Source of the DNA: Mycolicibacterium anyangense
GTDB lineage: Bacteria; Actinomycetota; Actinomycetes; Mycobacteriales; Mycobacteriaceae
NCBI RefSeq assembly: GCF_010731855.1
Contig: NZ_AP022620.1
Coordinates: forward strand, 2,046,001 to 2,110,000
Reading direction: 5' to 3'
Length of the DNA: 64,000 nucleotides
Shown: piece after piece, positions 35,439-44,577 of the stretch
Numbering within the stretch: the first letter of the stretch is position 1
Layout: each line of letters starts with the position of its first letter
The notes under the pieces: model-generated
Seen by the model: the letters and a program-made list of their open reading frames with translations, nothing else
Told to the model about the DNA's origin: nothing
Database searches by the model: none
Program-made: the position numbers and the translations under genes

Positions 35439-36194
35439 TCAGGACGGCAGCGCCCAGCGGTCGGTGAGGACGCCGAGGGCTCCCAGCGCGACCGCCGCCG
35501 CGGTGGACGTCCGCAGCACCGTGGGCCCGAGCCGGACCGTGCGGGCACCGGCAGCCGTCAGGGCGGCCAGCTCCTCGTCGCTGATCCCGCCCTCCGGACC
35601 GACGATCAGGACGATCGAATCTGCTTGGGCGACCGGCATTTCCGCGAAGGCCAGCGGACCTGACTCATGCAGCGCCAGCACCACTGCGCCCCCGCCGACC
35701 CGGTCAGCCACCAGTGCGGCCAGGGCCGTCGTGGTCAACGGCCCGGCGACCTCGGGGATCCACGGCCGGCGCGACTGCCGGGCCGCCGACTTGGCCACCG
35801 CGCGCCACCGGCGCAGCCCTTTCTCGGCACGCTCACCGTCCCAGCGCGCCACGCACCGGGCGGCCTGCCAGGCGACGAACCCGTCGGCGCCGGCCTCGGT
35901 GGCCAGTTCGACGGCCAGTTCCGAGCGCTCCGACTTGGGGATGGCCTGCACGACGGTCACCGCGGGAACCGGCGGCGCGGCGTCCCAGCGTTCCAGCACC
36001 GTGGCCGTCAGCCCGCGCTTGGTCGCCGTTTCGACTTCACAGCGGGCCAGCGCCCCGGCACCGTCGGAGAGCACCAGGATCTCGCCGGGCCGGATCCGGC
36101 GCACCGTGGCGGCATGAAAGCCCTCGTCTCCCTCGACGGCGGCGCGCTGGCCGACGGCCGGGACGGTGTCGGTGTAGAACAGCGTGTCGGCCAA
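35439..36194 (-). CDS. rsmE: 16S rRNA (uracil1498-N3)-methyltransferase RsmE
   Basis: 251 residues, SPOUT-fold methyltransferase. The knot motifs are [44 protein letters not shown], where the GPEGG loop and the LRTSTA stretch bind S-adenosylmethionine. The N-terminal part is a PUA-like RNA-binding domain. It methylates U1498 in the decoding region. Five bases downstream of dnaJ2 in the same direction, as in M. tuberculosis Rv2372c-Rv2373c. Confidence 0.95.
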   Translation of the reverse strand: MADTLFYTDTVPAVGQRAAVEGDEGFHAATVRRIRPGEILVLSDGAGALARCEVETATKRGLTATVLERWDAAPPVPAVTVVQAIPKSERSELAVELATEAGADGFVAWQAARCVARWDGERAEKGLRRWRAVAKSAARQSRRPWIPEVAGPLTTTALAALVADRVGGGAVVLALHESGPLAFAEMPVAQADSIVLIVGPEGGISDEELAALTAAGARTVRLGPTVLRTSTAAAVALGALGVLTDRWALPS

Positions 36195-36199
36195 CGGCG

Positions 36200-37339
36200 T
36201 CAGCGGCCGCTGAAGGTTTCCCGCAGCCGGCTGAACAGCCCGCCGGAGTTGGCCGTCTGGGCGTGCGCGGACCGCACCGCCGCCTCCTCCTGCCCGCGGG
36301 ACTTGACCTCCGTCAGCAGCTCCTTGGTACGGGCGTCGAGTTTGGTCGGGACAGTGACGTCGATGTGGGCGTGCAGATCACCGCGCACGCCGGAACGCAG
36401 GTGCGGCATACCGTGACCACGCAGCGTGGTGACCGATCCGGGCTGGGTGCCTGCCGGAATGGTGATCTCGGTCAGCCCGTCCAGGATCGCGTCGACGGTG
36501 ACGCTGGTGCCCAGGGCGGCGTCGACCATCGGCACCGAAACGGTGCAGTGCAGGTCGTCGCCGTCGCGCACGAAGATGTCGTGCGGCTGTTCGTGGACCT
36601 CGACGTAGAGGTCGCCCGCGGGACCGCCGCCCGGCCCGACCTCACCCTGGGCGGCCAACCGCACCCGCATGCCGTCCCCGACACCGGCGGGGATCTTGAC
36701 GCTGATGTCGCGCCGCGCGCGCACCCGGCCGTCGCCGCCACAGCGGTGGCAGGGATCGGGAATCACCTCGCCGACGCCGCGGCACTGCGGGCACGGACGG
36801 GACGTCATGACCTGACCCAGCAGTGAGCGCTGAACGCTCTGCACCTCGCCGCGGCCGCCGCAGATGTCGCAGGTGACCGGGGTCGAGTTGCCGTGGGTGC
36901 CCTTGCCCTGGCAGATATCGCACAGGATGGCGGTGTCGACGGTGACCTGCTTGGTCACCCCGGTCGCGCACTCGGCCAGATCCAGCCGCATCCGCAGCAG
37001 CGAGTCCGAGCCGGGCCGGACCCGACCGACCGGACCGCGCGATCCGGTACCGCCTCCGAAGAACGCCTCGAACACGTCGCCGAGACCGCCGAACCCGGCG
37101 AAGCCGTTGCCCGCCGCACCGTTCTCCAGCGGGTCACCGCCGAGGTCGACGATGCGCCGCTTCTCCGGATCGGAGAGCACCTCGTAGGCGGTGCTGATCT
37201 CCTTGAACTTGTGCTGGGCTTCCTCGTCGGGGTTGACGTCGGGATGGTATTCGCGGGCCAGCTTGCGATAGGCGCGTTTGAGCTCCTGATCGCTCGCACC
37301 CTTGCTGACCCCGAGCAGGCCGTAGTAGTCGCGTGCCAC
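36200..37339 (-). CDS. dnaJ2: Chaperone DnaJ2
   Basis: 379 residues, class I DnaJ. J-domain with HPD ([15 protein letters not shown]), a Gly/Phe-rich linker ([21 protein letters not shown]), four CxxCxGxG repeats forming two zinc centres ([32 protein letters not shown]), then the C-terminal substrate domain. It stimulates DnaK and presents unfolded clients. It follows hrcA by 27 bases and is probably co-transcribed with it from the CIRCE-controlled promoter. Confidence 0.97.
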   Translation of the reverse strand: MARDYYGLLGVSKGASDQELKRAYRKLAREYHPDVNPDEEAQHKFKEISTAYEVLSDPEKRRIVDLGGDPLENGAAGNGFAGFGGLGDVFEAFFGGGTGSRGPVGRVRPGSDSLLRMRLDLAECATGVTKQVTVDTAILCDICQGKGTHGNSTPVTCDICGGRGEVQSVQRSLLGQVMTSRPCPQCRGVGEVIPDPCHRCGGDGRVRARRDISVKIPAGVGDGMRVRLAAQGEVGPGGGPAGDLYVEVHEQPHDIFVRDGDDLHCTVSVPMVDAALGTSVTVDAILDGLTEITIPAGTQPGSVTTLRGHGMPHLRSGVRGDLHAHIDVTVPTKLDARTKELLTEVKSRGQEEAAVRSAHAQTANSGGLFSRLRETFSGR

Positions 37340-37366
37340 GCTTGACCTTTCGAAAATCTCTGCCGA

Positions 37367-38404
37367 TTAGCCGGTTCTGTTGCCGAGAACTTCGCCGATG
37401 TACGTCGCAACCGCCGCAACGTTGGCGATAGTTCCCGGGTAGTCCATCCGGGTCGGCCCCAACACACCCATGCCGCCGTACACGGTGTTGGAGCTGCCGT
37501 ACGTCGTGGTCACCACCGAGGTGCCGAGGATCTGCTCGGCCTCGGTCTCGTGACCGATACGCACCGTGACCTTACCCGCCTCCTGCTGGGCGGCCAGCAG
37601 TCGAAGCACCACCACCTGCTCTTCGAGCGCTTCCAGGACGGTGCGCAGCGAACTGCCGAAATCCGCGGTGTTGCGGGTCAGGTTCGCGGTGCCACCCATC
37701 AGCAGTCGCTCTTCGTTGTGCTCGACCAGCGACTCCAGCAAGACGGTCGCCGACCGGCCGACCGCGTCACCCAGTCCCCCCGAGCCGTCGAGCCGGGCCG
37801 CCAGGTCGGCGACCGCGACCGAGGCCGCGGCCAGCCGCTTGCCCTCGAGGGCCTGGCCCAGCAGTTCGCGCAGCTGGGACAGCTGGTGGTCGTCGATGGT
37901 GTCGCCGAGTTCGACGATGCGCTGATCGACCCGGCCCGAGTCGGTGATCACGACCATCAGTAGCCGCGCCGGGGTCAGTGCCACGATCTCGAGGTGGCGC
38001 ACCGTCGAGGTGGACAGCGTGGGGTACTGCACGATCGCGACCTGGCGGGTCAGCTGTGCGAGCAGTTTGACCGCGCGGCGCAGCACGTCGTCCAGGTCGA
38101 CGCCGGATTCCAGGAACTGCAGGATCGCGCGGCGCTCCGAGGAGGACAGCGGCTTGACCTGGTCGAGCCGGTTGACGAATTCGCGATAGCCCTTCTCGGT
38201 GGGCACCCGGCCGGAGCTGGTGTGTGGCTGGGCGATATAGCCCTCGGCCTCCAGCACCGCCATGTCGTTGCGCACGGTCGCGCTGGAGACGCCGAGGTTG
38301 TGGCGCTCGACCAACGCCTTGGAGCCGATCGGCTCCTGGGTCGCGACGAAGTCGGCAACGATGGCACGGAGCACCTCAAAGCGACGGTCGTCAGCACTTC
38401 CCAT
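37367..38404 (-). CDS. hrcA: Heat-inducible transcription repressor HrcA
   Basis: 345 residues. N-terminal winged helix [53 protein letters not shown]-like core, C-terminal dimer segment with [18 protein letters not shown]. It binds CIRCE sequences and represses groE/dnaJ-type genes. The ATG at 38404 ([11 protein letters not shown]) matches the mycobacterial N-terminus; an in-frame start 5 codons upstream is less likely. GGAGG lies eight bases before. A CIRCE element stands upstream, so it should control itself. Confidence 0.96.
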   Translation of the reverse strand: MGSADDRRFEVLRAIVADFVATQEPIGSKALVERHNLGVSSATVRNDMAVLEAEGYIAQPHTSSGRVPTEKGYREFVNRLDQVKPLSSSERRAILQFLESGVDLDDVLRRAVKLLAQLTRQVAIVQYPTLSTSTVRHLEIVALTPARLLMVVITDSGRVDQRIVELGDTIDDHQLSQLRELLGQALEGKRLAAASVAVADLAARLDGSGGLGDAVGRSATVLLESLVEHNEERLLMGGTANLTRNTADFGSSLRTVLEALEEQVVVLRLLAAQQEAGKVTVRIGHETEAEQILGTSVVTTTYGSSNTVYGGMGVLGPTRMDYPGTIANVAAVATYIGEVLGNRTG

Positions 38405-38428
38405 CTGGTACACCTCCAAGTCGTCTCC

Positions 38429-38434
38429 ATTTTA
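38429..38434 (-). promoter_or_regulatory. Candidate -10 of hrcA (TAAAAT)
   Basis: On the minus strand TAAAAT lies 24 bases before the hrcA start, followed by GGAGG at a position consistent with an SD-led message. The CIRCE element lies 18 bases further upstream, over the -35 region, where bound HrcA would block polymerase. Confidence 0.45.
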
Positions 38435-38452
38435 CGGTCATCATCTGCACAA

Positions 38453-38479
38453 TTAGCACCCACGGCCGCCGAGTGCCAC
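38453..38479. promoter_or_regulatory. CIRCE element upstream of hrcA
   Basis: TTAGCACCC, nine bases, GAGTGCCAC. Compared with the consensus TTAGCACTC-N9-GAGTGCTAA the left arm has one change and the right arm two; the spacer is exactly nine. It lies 49 bases upstream of the hrcA start. This is the classical HrcA-binding inverted repeat. Confidence 0.88.
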
Positions 38480-38614
38480 CCCGCGCCGCGGTGCGTCACG
38501 CGGTGGTCACCCGCGCACCGAAGTTCGCCCTGCACTGGCATTCGGCCGCGCAGCGACTAGCCTTGCTCACATGGTGACGCCAGCCCTCGAGGACGAGCTC
38601 GGGATGGCGCGTCG

Positions 38615-38932
38615 ATGATCTTCAAGGGTGTCCGCGAAGGTAAGCCCTATCCGGAGCATGGTCTGACCTACCGCGACTGGTCGCAGATCCCACCGCGCCA
38701 GATCCGCCTCGACGAACTGGTCACCACCACCACCGTGCTGGCATTGGACCGGTTGCTGTCGGAGGACTCGACGTTCTACGGCGACCTGTTCCCGCACGCG
38801 GTGAAGTGGCACGGGGTGGTCTACCTCGAGGACGGTCTGCATCGCGCGGTGCGGGCCGCGCTGCGCAACCGCACGGTGTTGCACGCCCGGGTCTATGACA
38901 TGGACACTGGCACCGCGGCCACGTCGTACTAG
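38615..38932 (+). CDS. Conserved mycobacterial protein (Rv2375-like)
   Basis: 105 residues: IFKGVREGKPYPEHGLTYRDWSQIPPRQIRLDELVTTTTVLALDRLLSEDSTFYGDLFPHAVKWHGVVYLEDGLHRAVRAALRNRTVLHARV. A soluble alpha/beta protein with no signal peptide. Related short proteins are sometimes labelled VapB-like, but no toxin partner is present beside it. The position between hrcA and hemW matches Rv2375. ATG at 38615, with another ATG in the same region out of frame. It converges with hemW with overlapping stop regions. Confidence 0.78.
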   Translation: MIFKGVREGKPYPEHGLTYRDWSQIPPRQIRLDELVTTTTVLALDRLLSEDSTFYGDLFPHAVKWHGVVYLEDGLHRAVRAALRNRTVLHARVYDMDTGTAATSY

Positions 38933-40104
38933 TCGTAGAGGACGTCGCGCACCACGGCATCGGCGAGCAGACGCCCACGCCGGGTCAGCACCAGATGCCC
39001 ATCCACAGCAGTCAGCAGGCCGGCGGGGACGGCGTGCTCGGCACGCTCGCGTTCGGACTCGGTCAACAGGCCAACGGGCAGCCCGCCGCGTAACCGGATG
39101 CGCAGCAGCACATCTTCGACATGGCGGTCGTGAGCGTCGAGCCGTTCAAAATCGGCTATCGGCAACTGTTCTTCATCGATCTTCTGCGCATAGGCGTTGG
39201 GGTGCTTGACATTCCACCACCGGACATTTCCGACGAAGCCGTGCGCACCGGGACCTACGCCCCACCACTGTCCGCCGTTCCAGTAGCCGAGATTGTGCCG
39301 GCATTCGCCGCCGGGTGAGCTCCAGTTGGACACCTCGTACCACTGCAGGCCGGCGTCGGACAGCCAGGTGTCGAGCAGTTCATAGCGGTGCGCCAGGACG
39401 TCGTCGTCGGGCCGGGTGATCTCGCCGCGCCGGACCCGGCGGGCCAGCGCCGTGCCTTCCTCCACCACCAGGGCGTAGGCCGACACGTGGTCGACATCGG
39501 CGGACAGCACCGCCTCGACCGACCGGCGCAGATCGTCGTCGGACTCGCCCGGCGTGCCGTAGATCAGATCGAGGTTGAGGTGCTCGAATCCTGCCGCCGT
39601 GGCCTGCGCGGCGGCCTCGAGTGCGCGCCCCGGTGAATGCGTCCGGTCCAGTGTGGCCAGTACCCGCGGGACCGCCGATTGCATGCCCAGCGACACCCGC
39701 GTGTAGCCGGCCGACCGGATCTGCTCGAAGAATTCCGCCGACGTCGACTCGGGGTTGGCCTCGGTGGTGATCTCGGCGTCCGGCGCCAGCGGGAACTTAT
39801 CGCCGATCGCGGCGAGCACCGCCGCCAGTCCGTCGCCGCCCAACAGCGAGGGGGTTCCGCCACCGACGAAGACGGTGTCCACGACCACCTCGCCGAGCAC
39901 GTCGGCGGCCATCGCCAACTCGGCGCGGGCCGCGGCCAACCAGCCCTGCGGGGTCGCGCCGCCGAGCTCACCGGCGGTGTAGGTGTTGAAGTCGCAGTAC
40001 CCGCACCGGGTGGCGCAAAAAGGGACATGAACGTAGATGCCGAACGCCGTACCCGGAGTAACGACGAGATGGGGCACGGCGGCCGGATCGGGGCGAACCG
40101 ACAT
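38929..40104 (-). CDS. hemW: Radical SAM heme chaperone HemW (HemN-like)
   Basis: 391 residues. The radical SAM cluster motif is VPFCATRCGYCDFNTY (CxxxCxxC). Further typical parts: TVFVGGGTPSLLGGDGL, TTEANPES, GFEHLNLDLIYGTPGESDDDLRRSVE and a HemN C-terminal domain. This shorter HemN-type protein lacks the N-terminal extension of coproporphyrinogen dehydrogenase, so the heme-chaperone label HemW fits better. It is Rv2388c-like. Divergent from the sulfur leader peptide. Confidence 0.92.
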   Translation of the reverse strand: MSVRPDPAAVPHLVVTPGTAFGIYVHVPFCATRCGYCDFNTYTAGELGGATPQGWLAAARAELAMAADVLGEVVVDTVFVGGGTPSLLGGDGLAAVLAAIGDKFPLAPDAEITTEANPESTSAEFFEQIRSAGYTRVSLGMQSAVPRVLATLDRTHSPGRALEAAAQATAAGFEHLNLDLIYGTPGESDDDLRRSVEAVLSADVDHVSAYALVVEEGTALARRVRRGEITRPDDDVLAHRYELLDTWLSDAGLQWYEVSNWSSPGGECRHNLGYWNGGQWWGVGPGAHGFVGNVRWWNVKHPNAYAQKIDEEQLPIADFERLDAHDRHVEDVLLRIRLRGGLPVGLLTESERERAEHAVPAGLLTAVDGHLVLTRRGRLLADAVVRDVLYD

Positions 40105-40185
40105 GCGCTCAGTGTGGCAGAGATCGACTTTTGCTCACCGCGAGCACAAATCTGGCCCGGTTAGAGGCAATGCGGGCGTTCATGG

Positions 40186-40191
40186 CAGAAT
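40186..40191 (+). promoter_or_regulatory. Candidate leaderless -10 of the nirA leader peptide (CAGAAT)
   Basis: CAGAAT differs from TANNNT only in the first base and lies 7 bases before the ATG at 40199, the spacing of leaderless transcripts. No Shine-Dalgarno is seen before the ATG. An alternative in-frame ATG lies at 40190. Confidence 0.35.
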
Positions 40192-40198
40192 GACCCGC

Positions 40199-40291
40199 AT
40201 GGCTGCCCCTCAGACCCTGCGCAACGGTGTGCTGGTGGCCCGGCGCCATGTCGATTTCAAGCGCGTCTGTACCTGTTGTTGTCTGGCTTGA
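40199..40291 (+). CDS. Cysteine-rich leader peptide of the nirA-cysH operon
   Basis: A 30-residue ORF, basic in the middle and ending RVCTCCCLA, with four cysteines in five positions (TGT-ACC-TGT-TGT-TGT). Polycysteine leaders upstream of sulfur genes are known in mycobacteria as leaderless short ORFs that sense cysteine: fast translation of the Cys codons when cysteine is plentiful keeps the next gene's ribosome site shut. It lies 119 bases before nirA, whose SD is sequestered by a hairpin. Start 40199 (or 40190, three codons longer). Confidence 0.85.
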   Translation: MAAPQTLRNGVLVARRHVDFKRVCTCCCLA

Positions 40292-40383
40292 CGCCGTAGA
40301 CCCCGCCCACCCTGTTCTTCAGCTGGCCGCCGGATCTGCGCTGCCGGAACAGCTCACCGGTGCAGTGCGCAATTCGAACGCCG

Positions 40384-40402
40384 GCTCCTCAATTCCAGGA
40401 GC
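40384..40402 (+). promoter_or_regulatory. Hairpin sequestering the nirA Shine-Dalgarno
   Basis: GCTCCT at 40384-40389 pairs perfectly with AGGAGC at 40397-40402 over a 7-base loop. The right arm is the nirA ribosome binding site, nine bases before its ATG. Translation of the leader alone stops at 40291, so opening the hairpin needs slow or stalled ribosomes or another RNA structure upstream. Confidence 0.75.
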
Positions 40403-40410
40403 AACGATTC

Positions 40411-42087
40411 ATGACCCAGCCGACCAACACGGCCAGGCCAGCCAAGCGACGCGGCGAGGGCCAGTGGGCCCTGGGTTACCGCGAACCGCTCAACCCCAAT
40501 GAGCAGAACAAGAAGGACGACAACCCGCTGAACGTGCGGGCGCGCATCGAGTCCATCTACGCCAAGCAGGGCTTCGACAGTATCGACAAGAGCGACCTGC
40601 GTGGCCGGTTCCGGTGGTGGGGGCTCTACACCCAGCGCAAGCCCGGTTACGACGGCACCTGGACCGGTGACGAGAACACCGACATGCTCGAGGACGAGTT
40701 CTTCATGCTGCGGGTGCGCAGCGACGGCGGAGCACTGACCACCGCGGCGCTGCGGACACTCGGCGGCATCTCGACCGAGTTCGCCCGCGACACCGCCGAC
40801 ATCAGCGACCGCGAGAACGTCCAGTACCACTGGATCCGGGTCGAGGACATGCCGGAGATCTGGCGCCGGCTCGACGAGGTCGGTCTGCAGACCACCGAGG
40901 CCTGCGGCGACTGCCCGCGCGTCGTGCTGGGCTCCCCCCTTGCCGGCGAGTCACTCGACGAGGTCATCGACGGCACCCCCGCCGTCGAGGAGATCGTGCG
41001 CCGCTACGTCGGCAAGCTCGAGTACTCGAATCTGCCGCGCAAGTTCAAGACCGCGATCAGTGGTCTGCAGGACGTGGTGCACGAGGTCAATGACGTCGCG
41101 TTCATCGGTGTCGAGCACCCCGAGCACGGCCCCGGTTTCGACCTGTGGGTCGGTGGCGGGTTGTCGACGAATCCGATGCTGGGACAGCGGGTGGGCGCCT
41201 GGGTGCCGATCGACGAGGTTCCCGACGTGTGGGAAGGCGTGGTGAGCGTCTTCCGCGACTACGGCTACCGGCGGCTGCGGTCGAAGGCCCGGCTGAAGTT
41301 CCTGATCAAGGACTGGGGCGTTGAGAAGTTTCGCGAAGTTCTCGAGACCGAGTATCTGAAGCGGCCGCTGATCGACGGGCCGGCGCCGGCGCCCGTCGTG
41401 CGGCCCATCGACCATGTCGGTGTGCAACGGCTGAAGAACGGGCTCAACGCCGTCGGCGTCGCGCCCATCGCGGGCCGGGTCTCGGGCACGATCCTGACCA
41501 AGGTCGCCGACCTGGCCGAGGCCGCCGGCTCCCAGCGGGTCCGGTTCACGCCGTACCAGAAGCTGATCATCCTCGACGTGGCTGACGACAAGCTCGACGA
41601 GCTCATCGCGGGCCTGGATGCGATCGGGCTGCCGTCGTCACCGTCGCATTGGCGGCGCAACCTGATGGCCTGCACGGGAATCGAGTTCTGCAAGCTCAGC
41701 TTCGCCGAGACCCGGGTAAGGGCACAGAGCCTGGTGCCCGAACTGGAGAAGCGCCTCGAGGACATCAACTCCACGCTCGATGTGCCGGTGACCGTCAACA
41801 TCAACGGCTGCCCCAACTCGTGCGCCCGCATCCAGGTCGCCGATATCGGCTTCAAGGGTCAGATGGTCGACGAGGGCAACGGCCCGGAGGAAGGCTTCCA
41901 GGTGCACCTGGGCGGCAGCCTGGGTCTGGACAGCAACTTCGGCCGCAAGCTGCGCCAGCACAAGGTGCTCTCCACCGAGTTGGGTGACTATATCGAGCGT
42001 GTCGTCCGCAACTTCGTGAAACAAAGAACCGAGGGAGAGCGTTTCGCCCAGTGGGCCGTTCGTGCTGACGAGGGTGATTTGCGATGA
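40411..42087 (+). CDS. sirA: Ferredoxin-dependent assimilatory sulfite reductase
   Basis: 558 residues (Rv2391/NirA-SirA type), reducing sulfite to sulfide with ferredoxin. Two ferredoxin-reductase-like halves are present; the 4Fe-4S/siroheme ligands lie in CTGIEFCKLSF and NINGCPNSCARIQ, and a Cys in EACGDCPRV is near the Tyr-Cys crosslink region known for the M. tuberculosis enzyme. The ATG at 40411 follows AGGAG; the open frame continues upstream but without a better start. It is first in sirA-cysH-cbiX. Confidence 0.93.
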   Translation: MTQPTNTARPAKRRGEGQWALGYREPLNPNEQNKKDDNPLNVRARIESIYAKQGFDSIDKSDLRGRFRWWGLYTQRKPGYDGTWTGDENTDMLEDEFFMLRVRSDGGALTTAALRTLGGISTEFARDTADISDRENVQYHWIRVEDMPEIWRRLDEVGLQTTEACGDCPRVVLGSPLAGESLDEVIDGTPAVEEIVRRYVGKLEYSNLPRKFKTAISGLQDVVHEVNDVAFIGVEHPEHGPGFDLWVGGGLSTNPMLGQRVGAWVPIDEVPDVWEGVVSVFRDYGYRRLRSKARLKFLIKDWGVEKFREVLETEYLKRPLIDGPAPAPVVRPIDHVGVQRLKNGLNAVGVAPIAGRVSGTILTKVADLAEAAGSQRVRFTPYQKLIILDVADDKLDELIAGLDAIGLPSSPSHWRRNLMACTGIEFCKLSFAETRVRAQSLVPELEKRLEDINSTLDVPVTVNINGCPNSCARIQVADIGFKGQMVDEGNGPEEGFQVHLGGSLGLDSNFGRKLRQHKVLSTELGDYIERVVRNFVKQRTEGERFAQWAVRADEGDLR

Positions 42088-42119
42088 GCGCTCGCGCGAA
42101 GAGAAGAAGGCCGCGATGA
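42084..42119 (+). CDS. 11-codon mini-ORF bridging sirA and cysH
   Basis: ATG at 42084 overlaps the sirA stop (ATGA) and codes for a short, very basic peptide, MSARAKRRRPR. Its own stop TGA (42117-42119) overlaps the cysH ATG at 42116, again as ATGA. A ribosome finishing sirA could therefore restart here and again at cysH. No separate SD is obvious. It may be only a coincidence of start and stop codons, or a coupling device. Confidence 0.4.
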   Translation: MSARAKRRRPR

Positions 42120-42829
42120 GTATTGGGGTGCATGAGATGACCGAGGCCGACCTGCGGGCGCTCGCCGAGCGCGGTGCCGCCGAACTGGACGGCGCCAGCG
42201 CCGCCGACCTGCTGGCATGGACCGACCAGAATTTCGCCGGCACCTATGTGGTGGCGTCGAACATGCAGGACGCGGTGCTGGTCGACTTGGCCGCCAAGGT
42301 TCGTCCCGGGGTGGACGTGCTGTTCCTGGACACCGGCTATCACTTCGCCGAGACGATCGGCACCCGCGACGCGGTCGAGGCCGTCTACGACGTGCACATC
42401 GTCAATGTCACCGCCGAGCACAGCGTGGCCGAACAGGATCGGTTGCTGGGCAAGGACCTGTTCTCCCGTGACCCCAATGAGTGCTGCCGGCTGCGCAAGG
42501 TGACCCCGCTGCGGAAGGCCCTGGCGGGCTATTCGGCCTGGGTGACCGGGATTCGGCGGGTGGAATCGCCGACTCGCGCCAACGCCCCGCTGATCAGCTT
42601 CGACGAGGCGTTCGGCCTGGTGAAAATCAATCCGCTGGCAGCCTGGACCGACGAGGACATGCAGGACTACATCAACGCCCATGGTGTGCTGGTGAATCCG
42701 CTTGTCGACGAAGGGTATCCGTCGATCGGTTGCGCTCCGTGCACCGCCAAACCGGTCGAGGGCGCCGACCCGCGTAGCGGCCGCTGGCAGGGCCTGGCCA
42801 AAACCGAATGCGGACTTCACGTTTCGTGA
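42116..42829 (+). CDS. cysH: Adenosine phosphosulfate reductase
   Basis: 237 residues, PAPS/APS reductase family. The cysteine pattern CCRLRK...GCAPCTAKP (CC and CxxC) marks the 4Fe-4S type that uses APS, as in M. tuberculosis, and the C-terminal ECGLH carries the catalytic cysteine. Substrate loop: SNMQDAVLVDLA; LFLDTGYHFAET. Product is sulfite, the substrate of the sulfite reductase upstream. ATG at 42116 is preceded by AGAAGG; a second Met is at residue 8. The stop overlaps the next gene (GTGA). Confidence 0.94.
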   Translation: MSIGVHEMTEADLRALAERGAAELDGASAADLLAWTDQNFAGTYVVASNMQDAVLVDLAAKVRPGVDVLFLDTGYHFAETIGTRDAVEAVYDVHIVNVTAEHSVAEQDRLLGKDLFSRDPNECCRLRKVTPLRKALAGYSAWVTGIRRVESPTRANAPLISFDEAFGLVKINPLAAWTDEDMQDYINAHGVLVNPLVDEGYPSIGCAPCTAKPVEGADPRSGRWQGLAKTECGLHVS

Positions 42830-43536
42830 CCCTGCCGCTGATCCTGACCGCGCACGGCAGTGCCGATCCGCGCTCGGCCACGGTGACACACGCGGTGGCC
42901 GACCAGATCCGGCTGCAGCGGCCCGCATTGGACGTTCGAGTCGCGTTCTGCGAGAAGAACTCCCCCAACCTGCGCGACGTATTGCAGGCGCACAATGAAC
43001 CTGCTGTGGTCAGTCCCCTGCTGCTGGCCAGCGCCTACCATGCCCGGGTGGACATCCCGGCGATGATCGCCGAGGCCGATGCCGATGTGTTGCAGGCCGA
43101 CGCCCTCGGCGAGGACCCGCGCCTGGTGCAGGTCATGCGTGAACGCCTGGCCCACACCGGTGTCGGCCCGCACGACCACGAGGTGGGGGTGCTGGTAGTG
43201 GCCGTCGGGTCGTCGCGGCCGCAGGCCAACGCCCGCACGGCCACCCTCGCCGGCGCGCTGTCCGATGGCGCCCATTGGGCAGCCGCACAGGTGGCTTACG
43301 CCACCGGACCGCAGCCGTCGGTGCGCGACGGGATCGAGCTGCTGCGGCAGTCCGGCGCCCGCCGGATCGTGCTGGCGCCGTGGTTCATCGCGCCGGGACG
43401 CATCACCGACCGGGTGGCCGAGATCGCCGAAGCCGAGGGCATCGCGATGGCCGATCCGCTGGGCGCACACCCACTAGTGGCCGAAACGGTGCTCGACCGA
43501 TTCGACCGCGCGGTGGCGCAGCGCGCCGCGGCTTAG
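42826..43536 (+). CDS. Sirohydrochlorin ferrochelatase-like protein (CbiX/Che1)
   Basis: 236 residues, made of two CbiX-like halves. The first holds [12 protein letters not shown] (metal-binding His) and [15 protein letters not shown]; the second [13 protein letters not shown] and [15 protein letters not shown]. It would insert iron in sirohydrochlorin to give siroheme, the cofactor of the sulfite reductase in the same operon. GTG start at 42826 overlaps the cysH stop. Its stop overlaps that of convergent cysA by a few bases. It is Rv2393-like. Confidence 0.9.
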   Translation: MTLPLILTAHGSADPRSATVTHAVADQIRLQRPALDVRVAFCEKNSPNLRDVLQAHNEPAVVSPLLLASAYHARVDIPAMIAEADADVLQADALGEDPRLVQVMRERLAHTGVGPHDHEVGVLVVAVGSSRPQANARTATLAGALSDGAHWAAAQVAYATGPQPSVRDGIELLRQSGARRIVLAPWFIAPGRITDRVAEIAEAEGIAMADPLGAHPLVAETVLDRFDRAVAQRAAA

Positions 43537-44555
43537 CTTGCCGCGACCTGGACTTCGCCGGCGATCGGCGGCACCCGGGTGGCCCGCACATAGACGGTGT
43601 CGCCCTCTTTGAGGCCCAGCGCCTCGGCGTCGCCCCGGGTGATCTGTGCGGTGAACGGCGAGCCGTTGGTCGCGCTGGTCAGTTCCACCCGCACCTCGAA
43701 GCCCAGGTACACCACACGGTCGATGGTGGCTCGGGTGACCCCGGTGGACTCTGCGGTGCCGTCACCAGCCGCGATGGCCATCTCCGGGCTACGCCCGACC
43801 CGAATGTCGTGCGGACGCACCAAGATTCCGTTCAGTGCCGACACGGTCCCCAGGAACGACATGACGAACGCGTTTGCCGGACTGTCGTAGACCTCGGTGG
43901 GGCTGCCGACCTGTTCCACCCGACCCTTGTTGAGCACCGCGATCCGGTCGGCGACATCCAGCGCCTCGGCCTGATCGTGGGTCACCAGCACCGTCGTCAC
44001 GTGGACCTCGTCGTGCAGCCGGCGCAGCCACGCCCGCAGATCCTCCCGGACCTTGGCATCCAGCGCGCCGAACGGCTCGTCGAGCAGCAGCACTTCCGGG
44101 TCGACGGCCAGGGCCCGCGCCAGCGCCATGCGCTGACGCTGACCGCCGGAAAGCTGGTTGGGATAACGGTTCTGGAAGCCGGCCAAACCGACGACCTCGA
44201 GAAGGTTGTCCACCTTCTCCTTGATCTCGGACTTGGGCTTCTTGCGGATCTTCAGCCCGAACGCGACGTTGTCGCGCACCGTCAGGTGCTTGAACGCGGC
44301 GTAGTGCTGGAAGACAAACCCGATGCCGCGGCGCTGGGGCGGGATACCGGTGACGTCACGGCCATTGATCGTGACGGAGCCGGTGTCGGGCTGGTCGAGC
44401 CCCGCGATGGCGCGCAGCAGCGTGGACTTGCCCGAGCCGCTGGGACCCAACAGGGCGGTCAGCGATCCGGACGGCACCACGAAGTCGACGTTGTCGAGGG
44501 CGACGAACTCGCCGTAACGCTTGTTGGCGCCGCTGACGGTGATCGCATTGGTCAT
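43533..44555 (-). CDS. cysA: Sulfate ABC transporter ATP-binding protein
   Basis: 340 residues. Walker [12 protein letters not shown], signature [15 protein letters not shown], Walker [20 protein letters not shown]-loop [10 protein letters not shown]. The C-terminal TOBE-like domain (after residue 240) is as in CysA/PotA proteins. It drives sulfate/thiosulfate import with CysT, CysW and SubI. It is the last gene of the minus-strand transport operon, 22 bases after cysW. Confidence 0.95.
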   Translation of the reverse strand: MTNAITVSGANKRYGEFVALDNVDFVVPSGSLTALLGPSGSGKSTLLRAIAGLDQPDTGSVTINGRDVTGIPPQRRGIGFVFQHYAAFKHLTVRDNVAFGLKIRKKPKSEIKEKVDNLLEVVGLAGFQNRYPNQLSGGQRQRMALARALAVDPEVLLLDEPFGALDAKVREDLRAWLRRLHDEVHVTTVLVTHDQAEALDVADRIAVLNKGRVEQVGSPTEVYDSPANAFVMSFLGTVSALNGILVRPHDIRVGRSPEMAIAAGDGTAESTGVTRATIDRVVYLGFEVRVELTSATNGSPFTAQITRGDAEALGLKEGDTVYVRATRVPPIAGEVQVAAS

Positions 44556-44577
44556 GACAGTTCCAATCTGGTCTGGC

